Part shown: one piece after another, positions 54,385 to 63,943 of the stretch | How the letters are laid out: every line of letters begins with the position of its first letter | How positions within the stretch are numbered: position 1 is the first letter of the stretch | From: Colwellia psychrerythraea | Lineage (GTDB): Bacteria; Pseudomonadota; Gammaproteobacteria; Enterobacterales; Alteromonadaceae | Length of the DNA: 64,000 nucleotides | Assembly: GCA_002163005.1 (NCBI GenBank) | Contig: MAAF01000106.1 | Span: 26,950 to 90,949, forward strand | Direction: 5' to 3' | Program-made: the position numbers and the translations under genes | Notes under the pieces: model-generated | The model's database searches: none | What the model was told of the DNA's origin: nothing | Seen by the model: only the letters and a program-made list of their open reading frames with translations

Positions 54385-55715
54385 TTAATCTGGCTCCTGC
54401 TGATTTACCGAAAGAGGGCGGCCGTTTTGATTTACCCATAGCGGTGGGAATTCTTGCTGCGTCTGAACAGCTACCCCCCGTTGATCTAGCTCAATATGAA
54501 TTTGCTGGAGAACTCGCGTTATCCGGTGAGCTAAGGGCTATTGTCGGGGAAATTCCTGTTGCTATGGCAAGTAGTCAAAGCAAGCGAACTTTGATTATTC
54601 CCATACAAAATACCGAACAGGCCAGTTGGGTTAAACAAGCGAAAATTCTTGCCATAAGTCATTTAACACAGCTGTTTTCTCATTTTGCCGGTCAACAAGT
54701 TTTACCGTTAGTCACTGAGAAAATAATGGCAGAAGAGTTGACTGAGCAAGAGCAAGAATTAGATATGCGCGATGTTATGGGGCAACCCTTGGCAAAGCGG
54801 GCGTTGGAAATTGCCGCCAGTGGTGGTCATAATTTATTATTCATCGGCCCCCCAGGTACGGGTAAAACCATGTTAGCTAGTCGTTTAGCGGGCATTTTAC
54901 CGCCGATGACCGAGAACGAGGCGCTGCAAGTTGCCGCCATTCAATCGATTAGTCATCAAGGTATTACGCGTAAGTCGTGGTTTACTCGACCTTTTCGAGC
55001 GCCGCATCATACTGCGTCATCAGCGGCTTTAGTGGGAGGTGGCAGTCAGCCCAAGCCTGGAGAAATCACACTCGCGCATAACGGGGTGTTGTTTTTAGAT
55101 GAGTTACCTGAGTTTGAGCGAAAAGTGTTAGATGTATTACGAGAGCCGATGGAATCGGGTGAAGTCACTATTTCCAGAGCCTTGCAAAAGCAATGTTTTC
55201 CCGCACGTTTTCAATTGATTGCCGCAATGAACCCAAGCCCTACAGGATTTTATAACGACAAGCGTAGTACGCCAGAACAAGTTTTACGGTATTTAAATCG
55301 TTTGTCAGGACCTTTTCTTGACCGGATTGATATTCAAATTGAAGTTGCAAGACTGCCTCGAGGTACGTGGGCACAGAGCAGCCAACAAAATGAGTCAAGC
55401 GCACAGGTACAACAACGAGTGCGAGTCTGTCGGACTATCCAGTTACAAAGACAAGGCAAAGCCAATGCGCATATCAGCAGTAGCGAATTAAAACGTTATT
55501 GTGATTTAAGTGCTGATGATAATGAGTTTTTAGAACTTGCGGTAGAGAAACTTGGGTTATCAACACGCGCCCACCACAAGATTTTGAAAATTGCCCGTAC
55601 CCTTGCAGACATGGAAGGGACCTCGAATATTTGTCATAAACATTTAATTGAAGCCCTATCTTATCGGGCTATGGACCGGTTGTTACGCCATTTAATGAGT
55701 GCCGTTTCGGTCTAG
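54385..55715 (+). pseudogene. comM: comM 3' fragment
   Basis: The rest of comM: reading resumes with NLAPADLPKEGGRFDLPIAV, the exact continuation of ITIN at 47117. Walker A is FIGPPGTGKTMLASRLAG, Walker B is VLFLDELPEFERKV, and the sensor/arginine parts MNPSPTGFYND and LNRLSGPFLDRIDI follow. No inactivating change was seen, so precise excision would restore a full comM of about 500 aa. Any start at GTG 54444 would produce a protein lacking the N-terminal domain. Confidence 0.93.
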
Positions 55716-55728
55716 TGAAGAAGCAAAA

Positions 55729-56607
55729 TTAAACTATTGACGAAAAAAAAGCTTTAATCAATGGCTGTGCTTTTGTTTGATTTAAACAACAAACACCCAA
55801 CTCAAAGGGTTCAATATCACCAATATTCTCGAGATTGCTTACCCTATCTTTCACTGGGCTGTTATCCACGACCACTTGCGGCACTATGCCAACGCCACAA
55901 CCTAAAGCAACCATGCTTACTAAGGCTTCGTGACCAGAAACTGTCGCGTAGATGGTGGGTTTCCCTTGTTGCTTTTTACGATACCAGAGCTCAAATCTTT
56001 TTCGAGCCGCGCCATGTTCAGGTAAAATTATTGGAATTTCGGACCAAGTTAATACTTTTTGACTCAGTTGCTGTTGCACCTTGCAAGTCATTGTCGGTGC
56101 AATAACCGTGAGCGCTATGGTATCAAGATGATGAAAGTAAACACTACGAGGTAAGTTTTCAGGAGCAGCAGCGATAGCAAAATCAACGGATTGATTTTGT
56201 ACTTGTTCAAGGGCATCAGCTGCATCGCCTGTGGTCAGCATAATTTCTACTAAGGGATGTCGAGCACGAAAACGTTCCAGCAAGGGTGGTAAATGACTGT
56301 ACGCGGCAGTAACGGAACAGTAAATATGAAGCTTTCCTGTTAGCGCTGCTTGCTTATGGTCAAGTGATTGTTTGAAGTTGTGCCATTGTTCAAGCTGTTG
56401 TTCGGCATAAATTTTGAATTTTTTACCAACATCGGTCAGTACTACCGTTCGATTATCGCGATGTAATAATTCACCACCTACCTCATCTTCCAGTCGTTGA
56501 ATTGCCCTACTAAGCGTAGATGGACTGATGTGATGCGCCAGTGCGGTTTTACCAAAATGTAATGTTTGGCTCAAATGGGCAAACATAGACAGTGCTTTTT
56601 GATCCAT
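55729..56607 (-). CDS. ilvY: LysR-type regulator IlvY
   Basis: 292 aa. The N-terminal winged helix (LSQTLHFGKTALAHHISPSTLSRAIQRLEDEVGGELLHRDNRTVVLT) is typical of LysR proteins; the rest is the effector-binding domain. It is divergent from ilvC and, as in enterobacteria, would activate ilvC when acetolactate or acetohydroxybutyrate accumulates. The 157-bp intergenic region contains a matching dyad operator. Confidence 0.94.
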   Translation of the reverse strand: MDQKALSMFAHLSQTLHFGKTALAHHISPSTLSRAIQRLEDEVGGELLHRDNRTVVLTDVGKKFKIYAEQQLEQWHNFKQSLDHKQAALTGKLHIYCSVTAAYSHLPPLLERFRARHPLVEIMLTTGDAADALEQVQNQSVDFAIAAAPENLPRSVYFHHLDTIALTVIAPTMTCKVQQQLSQKVLTWSEIPIILPEHGAARKRFELWYRKKQQGKPTIYATVSGHEALVSMVALGCGVGIVPQVVVDNSPVKDRVSNLENIGDIEPFELGVCCLNQTKAQPLIKAFFSSIV

Positions 56608-56642
56608 AATTTATTGCCCTTGCCTCGATGTTTGTTATTTGT

Positions 56643-56694
56643 GTTGCAATAAATGCAACGTAGTAGTGCGAATATATCACTTTTTGCAATAAGA
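56643..56694. promoter_or_regulatory. IlvY-type operator between ilvY and ilvC
   Basis: GTTGCAATAAATGCAAC (56643-56659) is a palindrome with TTGCA/TGCAA half-sites and a LysR-like T-n-A spacing. A second half-site TTGCAATAAG follows about 40 bp on (56684), as expected for tandem operators. Confidence 0.7.
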
Positions 56695-56764
56695 AGGCTA
56701 GGGTAGTATGTTTACATCGTCAGGAAAACTGACTCAATCAATTAGCAAATTCAGAGGAAGCAGC

Positions 56765-58246
56765 ATGAGCAATTATTTTAACACCTTAAGCTTACGTGAA
56801 AAATTAGGCCAATTAGGCAAATGTCGTTTTATGAAACGTGAAGAATTCAACGATGGTTGTAACTTCATTAAAGATTGGAACATTGTTATCGTTGGTTGTG
56901 GTGCCCAAGGTTTAAACCAAGGTTTAAACATGCGTGATTCAGGTTTAAATATTTCTTATACATTGCGTGATGCAGCGATTAGCGAAAAGCGTCAATCATG
57001 GCAGTGGGCTACTGAGAATGGTTTCACAGTAGGTAGCTACGCAGAATTAATTCCTCAAGCCGATTTAGTGTTAAACTTAACGCCTGATAAGCAACATACT
57101 TCAGCAGTTACTGCGGTCATGCCATTAATGAAGCAGGGCGCAACGTTAGCTTACTCACATGGTTTCAATATCGTTGAAGAAGGTATGCAAATTCGTTCTG
57201 ATATCACGGTAGTTATGGTGGCTCCTAAGTGTCCAGGTACTGAAGTACGTGAAGAATACAAACGTGGTTTTGGTGTGCCAACACTTATCGCTGTTCACCC
57301 AGAAAATGATCCACAAGGTAACGGTTTAGCCATTGCTAAAGCTTACGCAAGTGCAACGGGTGGTGATAGAGCGGGTGTTCTTGAATCTTCTTTCATTGCT
57401 GAAGTTAAGTCTGACTTAATGGGCGAGCAAACCATTCTTTGTGGTATGTTGCAAACGGCTGCGGTTTTAGGTCACAAGCAACTACTTGCTCAAGGTATGG
57501 ATGCAGCTTACGCACGTAAATTGTTACAATACGGTTTAGAGACTACAACTGAAGGTCTTAAACATGGCGGCATCACTAACATGATGGATCGCTTATCAAA
57601 CCCTGCGAAAATTAAAGCGTTTGATATGTCTGAAGAATTGAAAGTGATTTTACGTCCATTATTTGAAAAGCATATGGATGACATCATTGAAGGTCGTTTC
57701 TCTGAAACTATGATGGCTGATTGGGCTAATGATGATATTAACTTATTAACATGGCGCGCAGAAACAGCTGAATCAACATTTGAATTAGCTGCTGATTGTG
57801 ACACTGAAATTTCAGAGCAAGAGTATTATGACAAAGGCATTTTTGTGGTAGCTATGATTAAAGCCGGTGTTGAACTTGCTTTTGATGCAATGGTTGCTGC
57901 AGGCATCATTGAAGAGTCTGCTTATTATGAGTCACTTCATGAAACGCCATTAATTGCTAACTGTATTGCACGTAACAAATTATATGAAATGAACGTAGTA
58001 ATTTCTGATACTGCAGAGTACGGTAACTACTTATTTACTCACGCAGCAGTGCCATTACTTGAAGATTATGCAGCTAACTTAACGTTAGAGCAATTAGGCG
58101 AAGGCATAAAAGATAGTTCTAATAACGTTGATAACGCACGTTTAATTGAAGTAAATGAAGCCATTCGCAGTCATGGTGTTGAAGTGATTGGTAAAGAACT
58201 TCGCGGTTATATGACCGACATGAAAAAAATCGCTAGTGCAAAATAG
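56765..58246 (+). CDS. ilvC: Ketol-acid reductoisomerase (class II)
   Basis: 493 aa from ATG 56765 (GAGGAAG upstream; the frame is open further but unsupported). It isomerises and reduces acetolactate. N-terminal Rossmann motif [20 protein letters not shown], the [22 protein letters not shown] specificity loop, and two copies of the knotted C-terminal domain with metal ligands ([18 protein letters not shown]). The length near 490 aa marks the class II form seen in gammaproteobacteria. Confidence 0.97.
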   Translation: MSNYFNTLSLREKLGQLGKCRFMKREEFNDGCNFIKDWNIVIVGCGAQGLNQGLNMRDSGLNISYTLRDAAISEKRQSWQWATENGFTVGSYAELIPQADLVLNLTPDKQHTSAVTAVMPLMKQGATLAYSHGFNIVEEGMQIRSDITVVMVAPKCPGTEVREEYKRGFGVPTLIAVHPENDPQGNGLAIAKAYASATGGDRAGVLESSFIAEVKSDLMGEQTILCGMLQTAAVLGHKQLLAQGMDAAYARKLLQYGLETTTEGLKHGGITNMMDRLSNPAKIKAFDMSEELKVILRPLFEKHMDDIIEGRFSETMMADWANDDINLLTWRAETAESTFELAADCDTEISEQEYYDKGIFVVAMIKAGVELAFDAMVAAGIIEESAYYESLHETPLIANCIARNKLYEMNVVISDTAEYGNYLFTHAAVPLLEDYAANLTLEQLGEGIKDSSNNVDNARLIEVNEAIRSHGVEVIGKELRGYMTDMKKIASAK

Positions 58247-58270
58247 TATTTGCGATTGAGTTAATAAAAG

Positions 58271-58300
58271 CGGCATTCGAGTTTATTCAATGCCGTTTTT
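58271..58300 (+). terminator. Terminator after ilvC
   Basis: CGGCATT (58271-58277) with AATGCCG (58289-58295) and a run of six T. Confidence 0.8.
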
Positions 58301-58368
58301 TATTGCCTAATGATTTATCTATTAATATTAATTTTCCAACATAAATAAAATTTTAATAAGGAACCCCT

Positions 58369-58683
58369 ATGTCAGAGTTTAAAGAAGTTACCGTTACTAA
58401 AACAGCCAGCGTTTATTTTGATGGTAAAGTTACTAGCCGTAAGGTTACTTTCAACGATGGAAGTTTTAAAACCTTAGGCATCATGATGCCAGGTGAGTAT
58501 AAGTTTGGTACCAATGAAGAAGAATTAATGGAAATTACTGCGGGTGAATGTGAAATTCTACTGACCGGTGCTACTGAATGGCAAAGCATTAGTGGCGGGC
58601 AATCTTTTGGCGTCCCTGCAAATAGTTCTTTTGAAGTACGCGCGAAAACCTTAATTGACTATTGTTGTACTTATATAAGCTAA
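58369..58683 (+). CDS. ppnP: Pyrimidine/purine nucleoside phosphorylase PpnP
   Basis: 104-aa cupin (DUF1255/PpnP family). It splits various nucleosides with phosphate to base and ribose-1-phosphate. Family marks: ASVYFDGKVTSRKVTFNDGSFKTLGIMMPGEY, then EELMEITAGECEILL and GQSFGVPANSSFEVRA. Stands alone after ilvC with its own ribosome site AAGGAA. It complements the purine salvage island far upstream in function, but no shared operator was seen. Confidence 0.93.
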   Translation: MSEFKEVTVTKTASVYFDGKVTSRKVTFNDGSFKTLGIMMPGEYKFGTNEEELMEITAGECEILLTGATEWQSISGGQSFGVPANSSFEVRAKTLIDYCCTYIS

Positions 58684-58709
58684 CAACTTTACTGACAGGT
58701 ATATTGTAG

Positions 58710-58750
58710 TTCCCCCGATAAAATGGACACTCTCCATTTTATCGGGGGAA
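58710..58750. repeat. Perfect 18-bp inverted repeat with 5-base loop
   Basis: TTCCCCCGATAAAATGGA (58710-58727) and its exact reverse complement at 58733-58750 flank CACTC. No T-run follows, so it is not an ordinary terminator. The sequence resembles insertion-sequence ends that contain TGGACA, so it may be the remnant of an IS or a minimal MITE. Confidence 0.8.
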
Positions 58751-58804
58751 GATCATATTATAGCAGGAGGCTATCGCCAGTAATAATCCTGCTTACCAAT
58801 ATTA

Positions 58805-58850
58805 TTGGTAAACTTTATTCTTGGTAAACTTTATTCTTGGTAAACTTTAT
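58805..58850. repeat. 16-bp tandem repeat, nearly three copies
   Basis: TTGGTAAACTTTATTC at 58805-58820 and 58821-58836, with 14 of 16 bases again at 58837-58850. It lies in the 422-bp gene-free interval before the SPFH gene, which also holds the 18-bp hairpin and a terminator-like stem. Confidence 0.8.
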
Positions 58851-58851
58851 A

Positions 58852-58877
58852 AGTACCACTTTTTGTTGGTGCTTTTT
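58852..58877 (+). terminator. Terminator-like hairpin in the ppnP-qmcA gap
   Basis: AGTACCA with TGGTGCT (one T-G pair) around an 8-base loop, followed by TTTTT. Confidence 0.55.
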
Positions 58878-59105
58878 ACATCTTTTCTAGCTAAAAATAG
58901 CTGTACTTCTCCCATTATTAGCTTTACTGACTGATACACTTTCACTTCTTTAGCAGTAAGCCGCTTGTCTTATACCAATACGCTGTCTTGGCAGATCAAA
59001 ATAGGTATAGCAGCAGCTTTGCTGAAATAGCTTGCTTTGCTTATAACAGTCTATTAACGTGTTGTTAAAATAAGAATGCATAGCCAATTATAAGGAAAGA
59101 TATTT

Positions 59106-60083
59106 ATGGAAAACATTGTTGAAGGTATCCTCACGAGTCCCGTTTTATGGCTAACTATTGTTATTTTATATACGCTGAAAAAAGGTATATATTTTGTACC
59201 ACAAAACCGTGGTTATGTTATTTATACTTTAGGAAAATACAGTAAAACACTCTCTGCGGGACTTAATTTTATCATTCCCTACGTGCAATCGGTTGCTGCC
59301 GATCGTAATTTAAAAGAACAGTCATTAGAGATTATTTCACAGCCTGCTATAACTAAAGACAATATTACTTTAGATATTGACGGTATTTTGTTTATGAAAG
59401 TCACCGATGCTTCAGCGGCGACCAATAATATAACTGACTACAAAATGTCAGTAACACAGCTTGCCATGACAACTATGCGTAATGCTATTGGCTCAATGGA
59501 GTTAGATGATTGTTTTCAAAACCGTGATGCGATTAATGCGCAAATCTTGAATTCAATGACAGAAGCGACTGCACCTTGGGGTGTTATGGTGACACGTTAT
59601 GAAATAAAAGATATTACGCCACCACAGACTATCCGCGAAGATATGGAAAAACAAATGACCGCAGAGCGCGAAAAGCGCTCAGTGATATTAACTGCTGAAG
59701 GGGTCAAAACTGCAGCGATCACAGAAGCAGAGGGTCAGAAACAAGCGCGTGTTCTTGATGCCGAAGCCGCTAAAGCTGAGCAAGTATTGGCAGCAGAAGC
59801 CACTAAAGAGTCACAAATTTTAGAAGCAATGGGTAAAGCGGAAGCGATACGATTAGTTGCTAATGCGGATGCCAATGCCTTAGAAGTGGTAGGTAGCGCG
59901 GCGAATACCGAGCAAGGGCAAGCCGCGGTAATGCTAACGCTCGCACAAGATTCGATTACAGCGCATAAAGCCATTGCTAATGAAAGTACTGTGGTACTGA
60001 CGGATGGTAAAACCGGTGATAATATTGCGAATACGGTTGCACAAGCCATTGCCGTTTCAAGTAGTTTGAAATTGTCTAACTAG
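59106..60083 (+). CDS. qmcA: SPFH/band 7 membrane protein (QmcA-like)
   Basis: 325 aa. N-terminal membrane segment (VLWLTIVILYTLKKGIYFV) with the stomatin-type region VPQNRGYVIYTLGKYSKTLSAGLNFIIPYV next to it. The SPFH domain runs to about 200. A long Ala/Glu-rich helical region (TAEREKRSVILTAEGVKTAA onward) follows. Such proteins form large membrane microdomain assemblies and often regulate FtsH or related proteases. Followed after 21 bp by an NfeD-type gene, the typical partnership. Confidence 0.9.
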   Translation: MENIVEGILTSPVLWLTIVILYTLKKGIYFVPQNRGYVIYTLGKYSKTLSAGLNFIIPYVQSVAADRNLKEQSLEIISQPAITKDNITLDIDGILFMKVTDASAATNNITDYKMSVTQLAMTTMRNAIGSMELDDCFQNRDAINAQILNSMTEATAPWGVMVTRYEIKDITPPQTIREDMEKQMTAEREKRSVILTAEGVKTAAITEAEGQKQARVLDAEAAKAEQVLAAEATKESQILEAMGKAEAIRLVANADANALEVVGSAANTEQGQAAVMLTLAQDSITAHKAIANESTVVLTDGKTGDNIANTVAQAIAVSSSLKLSN

Positions 60084-60104
60084 TACTTATACCAAAGAGG
60101 TTTT

Positions 60105-60563
60105 ATGGAATATTTTTTAGAAAATCCTGCTCATTTATGGTACTTAATTGCTGGTATTAGCTTTGTTATTGAGCTGAGCATTATGGGGTTAAGCGGTCCG
60201 TTACTCTTTTTTGCTATTGCCAGTTTAACTACTGGTATTTTAGTAAATGTTGGTTTTATCGATGGTTGGCAAAGTGAATTATTAACGGTTGGTCTATTAA
60301 CAGCGGTTGTTGCTGCTATTTTATGGAAACCATTAAAGTCATTACAGAATACAAAAGATAAAACCGATAATTCCAGTGACATGGTTGGCTTATCCGTCTT
60401 AGCAAGTACTGAAATTAATGCAACTAGCGGCACCATTCGTTATTCTGGTATCGATTGGCAAGCGCGTTTAGCTGAAGAAGCGAATGGGAAATCCATTAGT
60501 GCAGAAAGTCAGTGCCAAATTGTCGCAATAACAGGCAACATTATGTTAGTTAAAATGCTGTAG
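60105..60563 (+). CDS. NfeD-family membrane protein
   Basis: 152 aa, short NfeD form without a protease domain (E. coli YbbJ type). Two or three N-terminal transmembrane helices (LWYLIAGISFVIELSIMGLSGPLLFFAIASL; LLTVGLLTAVVAAILW) and a C-terminal OB-fold (GLSVLASTEINATSGTIRYSGIDWQARLAEEANGKSISAESQCQIV) with the typical GxhxWxArL pattern. Pairs with the SPFH protein upstream. Confidence 0.9.
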   Translation: MEYFLENPAHLWYLIAGISFVIELSIMGLSGPLLFFAIASLTTGILVNVGFIDGWQSELLTVGLLTAVVAAILWKPLKSLQNTKDKTDNSSDMVGLSVLASTEINATSGTIRYSGIDWQARLAEEANGKSISAESQCQIVAITGNIMLVKML

Positions 60564-60611
60564 ATAGAAGTTAAGTCTTTATGAAGTGATGCTATAGCGT
60601 CGTTTTTTGCC

Positions 60612-61484
60612 TTATTTTAACTTAATCCAAAGGCGCTTATCTTTCATTAATTCTTTTGCTCTCTCAGATAATAAAGGATTATGTAGAGTGAAAGCAGTAC
60701 GATTTTTAACGTTAGCTTTAGTTAAAATATCTGAAGTGATTCTATGGTTTATAAAAAAATGTTCGAACTTTCCTGACTCAAGTAACTGCGCTAGCCCAAA
60801 TGTCAGTCGTTGATGTAATCGCGTATTTTTTTTATTCACAAAAAAGAATGTTGGTGCTGGGTATTGCAGCATTAAATGCCCCTCAACGGTAAGCTCTTTT
60901 TCGTCAGCTATTTCTAACCAAGGTTCATGCAGCGCTCGTGGAAAATAAATGAACCGTTCTTTTTTTAACATCTTAATTAAAGAGTCACCATTACCTTCGA
61001 TGACTTCAAAGTTATTTGCAAGTAAAATATCAGTATCAGGCCAATTGTATCCTTGGCCAAGTGCTATTTTTTTCAGATCGATTAATGATATGTTTTTGCT
61101 AAAAAGGTGCTGCTGATTTTTATGGATAATAAAAATACGATATCCCATCACCCCCTTTAATATTGGAAAATAAATGGCTTGCAACTTTTGCTCTAATAGT
61201 TGGGAGGTCATTCGCCAAGTTAAATCAATAAGCTCATTTCGTTGCAGCATGCGAGATGTTCTGGCTTGTGCCATTTCAATATCAATGGGCTGCAATTTGT
61301 AATCGCCATAACGGGATTTACTGGCCTCAAGTGCGAGAGTTAATAAGTCAACAAAATAGCTTTGTTTAAGATCGGGGTGCTTTTTTGAAGCGACATAGCG
61401 AACCAGATCTGCTTTATGAGCAAAGGTACCATTACTTAGGAGTATCACTGTGAAACACAACAGACGAATGTTATTTAAGACCAT
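60612..61484 (-). CDS. Periplasmic solute-binding-like protein
   Basis: 290 aa with a signal peptide (LLCFTVILLSNGTFA). Its layout resembles family 3 binding proteins (YFVDLLTLALEASKSRYGDY at the start; LLESGKFEHFFINHR near the end) but without clear ligand residues. No transport genes are nearby. Many marine gammaproteobacteria encode several such orphan periplasmic proteins. Ligand unknown. Confidence 0.65.
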   Translation of the reverse strand: MVLNNIRLLCFTVILLSNGTFAHKADLVRYVASKKHPDLKQSYFVDLLTLALEASKSRYGDYKLQPIDIEMAQARTSRMLQRNELIDLTWRMTSQLLEQKLQAIYFPILKGVMGYRIFIIHKNQQHLFSKNISLIDLKKIALGQGYNWPDTDILLANNFEVIEGNGDSLIKMLKKERFIYFPRALHEPWLEIADEKELTVEGHLMLQYPAPTFFFVNKKNTRLHQRLTFGLAQLLESGKFEHFFINHRITSDILTKANVKNRTAFTLHNPLLSERAKELMKDKRLWIKLK

Positions 61485-61603
61485 TAATTATATCGCAGTT
61501 ATTGGTAGATAATTATAGCTATTGTAGTCTAGGTTCTGTTGAACTTTTGATATTATTTTTTAATGTAGAGACCTTGTTACTATAGTAAGGCTTATAAAAT
61601 TAG

Positions 61604-62965
61604 TTATTGATATATCTTCTCAGCCCAACGTGCCAAACCAGATGTTACGCTACCAAAGTGATCACCAACAACGATCGGAATATTAGGCATTTGTTGCTGT
61701 AAAAACTCACTCAATACCGGTGACTTCGCTGTACCACCAGTGACAAAAATCACTTCTGGCTGACACTGAGCTTGTTGTACAGCCGAATGCATTATATTAG
61801 CAATGCTTTCTAAGGTACGTTTATTGGCTGAACGTAATGTTTCTTTGGTGACTTCAGCATAAAGTCCATCAGTAACATCACTTAAGTCGATAGTTTGCTT
61901 ACTTTGCTCTGTAAGCGCTATTTTTGCTTGTTCAGCGGCATTGACTAATTGATAACTGAGTTTGTGGTCGTGTACGGCCACTAAGCGTTCAATAATAGCG
62001 GTTTCTTTAGCATCACGAGATAATTGAACCAAGTTTCGTCTATTCTTAGCACTGTAAAATTCTGTTTGCTCATTAATATTATTAATGGCTAGCGCTTGAT
62101 AGAAGCTACTGGTTGGCATCGGTTTACCTGTCTTTAATAAACTATTCATACCTAAGCTTGGCATAATGCCTTGTAAGGCTAATTGAATATCAAAGTCATT
62201 ACCTGCCACACGAACACCGGTATGAGCAAGCAGGTGGTCGTTACGATTATCATTGTCAGTGAAATTTGGGCTCATCAGAAGCATTGAGCAATCACTCGTT
62301 CCACCGCCAATATCAACAACTAATACCCGTGTTTCTTTCGTTAATGAGGTCTCAAATTCAAAACCTGCTGCGACGGGTTCATATTGAAACTCAACGTCTT
62401 TAAAACCAACACGCTTTGCTGCATTCGTTAATACGCTGATGGCTTGTCGGTTACTTTCTTCCCCATGTAAGCCTTGGAAATTAATAGGTCGACCGATAAC
62501 CGTTTGTGTGACTTCTTTTTGCAATGCTTGTTCAGTGAGATTTTTTACATTGCTCATCATACAAGCAACGATATCTTCAAAAAATTGAATTTGAGTAGTC
62601 GCTAAACCACTAGCACCTAGAAATGACTTAGGTGATTTGATGTAATAGCCTTCTTCGGGATCTTCAAGGTATTGCCCCAAGGCAACTTTGCCAAAAAGTA
62701 ATTCACTCGAAATACCGTCAAATTTTAGCTCACGCAGCGCCGCTTGACCTTTTTGTAGCTGATTTTTTCTTTCTGCAATAAAGCTTGCTTGTTGTGGGCT
62801 AGCTAGCTGTTGAGAAAGCCAATTGGCGATAACATCACGGCTTGGAGCATAAAGGTTTGAGGCAATGTAAGACGCATCACCTAATAATGGAATAATGTGG
62901 GGTTGGCCGTTACGCATAGTGGCGACACCACAGTTGGATGTACCGTAATCAAAACCTATCATCAT
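61604..62965 (-). CDS. yegD: Hsp70-family protein YegD
   Basis: 453 aa. Only the actin-like ATPase half of Hsp70 is present: MIGFDYGTSNCGVATMRNG (phosphate 1), VLVVDIGGGTSDCSMLLM (phosphate 2), and the closing VIFVTGGTAKSPVLSEFL (adenosine motif). The substrate-binding domain of DnaK is lacking, as is normal for YegD. The cell role is poorly known. Confidence 0.92.
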   Translation of the reverse strand: MMIGFDYGTSNCGVATMRNGQPHIIPLLGDASYIASNLYAPSRDVIANWLSQQLASPQQASFIAERKNQLQKGQAALRELKFDGISSELLFGKVALGQYLEDPEEGYYIKSPKSFLGASGLATTQIQFFEDIVACMMSNVKNLTEQALQKEVTQTVIGRPINFQGLHGEESNRQAISVLTNAAKRVGFKDVEFQYEPVAAGFEFETSLTKETRVLVVDIGGGTSDCSMLLMSPNFTDNDNRNDHLLAHTGVRVAGNDFDIQLALQGIMPSLGMNSLLKTGKPMPTSSFYQALAINNINEQTEFYSAKNRRNLVQLSRDAKETAIIERLVAVHDHKLSYQLVNAAEQAKIALTEQSKQTIDLSDVTDGLYAEVTKETLRSANKRTLESIANIMHSAVQQAQCQPEVIFVTGGTAKSPVLSEFLQQQMPNIPIVVGDHFGSVTSGLARWAEKIYQ

Positions 62966-63166
62966 TAATACCTACGAGAATGCCTACAAGAAAAAGGCCG
63001 CGTAGCATACTCAGTAACTAAGAAAATCACAAGCATTAATCCTATTGCTCTTAGTTGGTGAGTTTTACTTTTGAGTGGGGTTTAGTAAGAAGCGATAAAA
63101 TTTAACGTAACTGGTTTTATTGTGTTCCCTTTTAGCCGCAGTTAAAATGGATGAAATTGAATTGGT

Positions 63167-63568
63167 ATGATAATAATGATGAAATTAAGCAAAACGAATC
63201 AAAAAATTGATAATAACGTCTGCAAGGCGTTAACGATAGCGTGTGAGTCATCTTTGCATGAAGTGGCAGGTTTTGTTTGGTTAACCCATAGAGCCAATTA
63301 CACTAACTTCCCCGGCAGTTTAGTTATTACGTGTGTATTTAATACCGATGAAGAAGTTGACGCAATGAAGGCGTTGCAACAAGATGAAACAATGATCGCG
63401 ACTATCCAAAAGCAATTATTAAAAGTGGGCGTTGTGGTTAAAAACATTAAAAAAAGCGTTCGCTTTGATAGTGAACAAGCTTGTCAGAATAAACATGACG
63501 GGCAATGGGCTGATCGGTTAGCCTTGAGCATTGTGAAACAAAAACCACATGCTCGACGTGTTCATTAA
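63167..63568 (+). CDS. Conserved hypothetical protein
   Basis: 133 aa, starting at ATG 63167 or at the in-frame ATG 63176. Cytoplasmic, with no recognised domain. Segments NNVCKALTIACESSLHEVAGFVWLTH and FPGSLVITCVFNTDEEVDAM suggest a compact alpha/beta domain, with a basic C-terminus. Ends at the terminator shared with the peptide array. Confidence 0.65.
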   Translation: MIIMMKLSKTNQKIDNNVCKALTIACESSLHEVAGFVWLTHRANYTNFPGSLVITCVFNTDEEVDAMKALQQDETMIATIQKQLLKVGVVVKNIKKSVRFDSEQACQNKHDGQWADRLALSIVKQKPHARRVH

Positions 63569-63585
63569 CTACAAATTTAAGTAAA

Positions 63586-63618
63586 AAAAGCCTAAGATTT
63601 TGTGAATCTTAGGCTTTT
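63586..63618. terminator. Bidirectional terminator between hypothetical gene and peptide array
   Basis: AAAAGCCTAAGATT (63586-63599) and AATCTTAGGCTTTT (63605-63618) form a perfect 14-bp stem with a 5-base loop, an A-tract to the left and T to the right. It would end minus-strand transcription coming through the array. Confidence 0.88.
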
Positions 63619-63637
63619 CTGTCTGTCTGTTAGTTAA

Positions 63638-63721
63638 TTACTGTCGAACTTGGCCATCACCAAAAACAACAAATGTCTCAGTAGTTAACGCTTCTATACC
63701 TAATATGAGTTCCATAGGCAT
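63638..63721 (-). CDS. Tandem micro-ORF peptide, copy 1 (terminator-proximal)
   Basis: 27-residue frame: MPMELILGIEALTTE, then TFVVF, then GDGQVRQ and stop TAA. The ribosome site is weak (GAAG seven bases before ATG). Variant residues here are T16, V18, F20. No family recognised. It is the copy nearest to the terminator. Reality as a translated peptide is inferred from conserved frame, start and stop in each unit. Confidence 0.55.
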   Translation of the reverse strand: MPMELILGIEALTTETFVVFGDGQVRQ

Positions 63722-63739
63722 ATACTTACTTCTATTATT

Positions 63740-63823
63740 TTACTGTCGAACTTGGCCATCACCATAAACAATAAATGTCTCAGTAGTTAACGCTTCTATA
63801 CCTAATATGAGTTCCATAGGCAT
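63740..63823 (-). CDS. Tandem micro-ORF peptide, copy 2
   Basis: Same 27-residue frame as copy 1, with central segment TFIVY (T16, I18, Y20). Spacer of 18 bp to the next frame, with the same GAAG-type ribosome site. Confidence 0.55.
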   Translation of the reverse strand: MPMELILGIEALTTETFIVYGDGQVRQ

Positions 63824-63841
63824 ATACTTACTTCTATTATT

Positions 63842-63925
63842 TTACTGTCGAACTTGGCCATCACCATAAACAATAAATTTCTCAGTGGTTAACGCTTCTA
63901 TACCTAATATGAGTTCCATAGGCAT
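63842..63925 (-). CDS. Tandem micro-ORF peptide, copy 3
   Basis: Same frame, with central segment KFIVY (K16, I18, Y20) and one silent change (ACC for ACT in Thr). Confidence 0.55.
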   Translation of the reverse strand: MPMELILGIEALTTEKFIVYGDGQVRQ

Positions 63926-63943
63926 ATACTTACTTCTATTATT

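Noticed and set aside
47113..54388. AbaR/Tn7-type transposon in comM
   Set aside because: No TniA/TniB-like genes or 5-bp duplications; the element encodes a large serine recombinase and has a 4-bp TTAA overlap instead.
58970..59025. Further ATACCAA-family palindrome
   Set aside because: Only the outer ATACCAAT and a distant GGTAT are present; the arms do not pair well enough. The same holds for the ATACCAA at about 60089.
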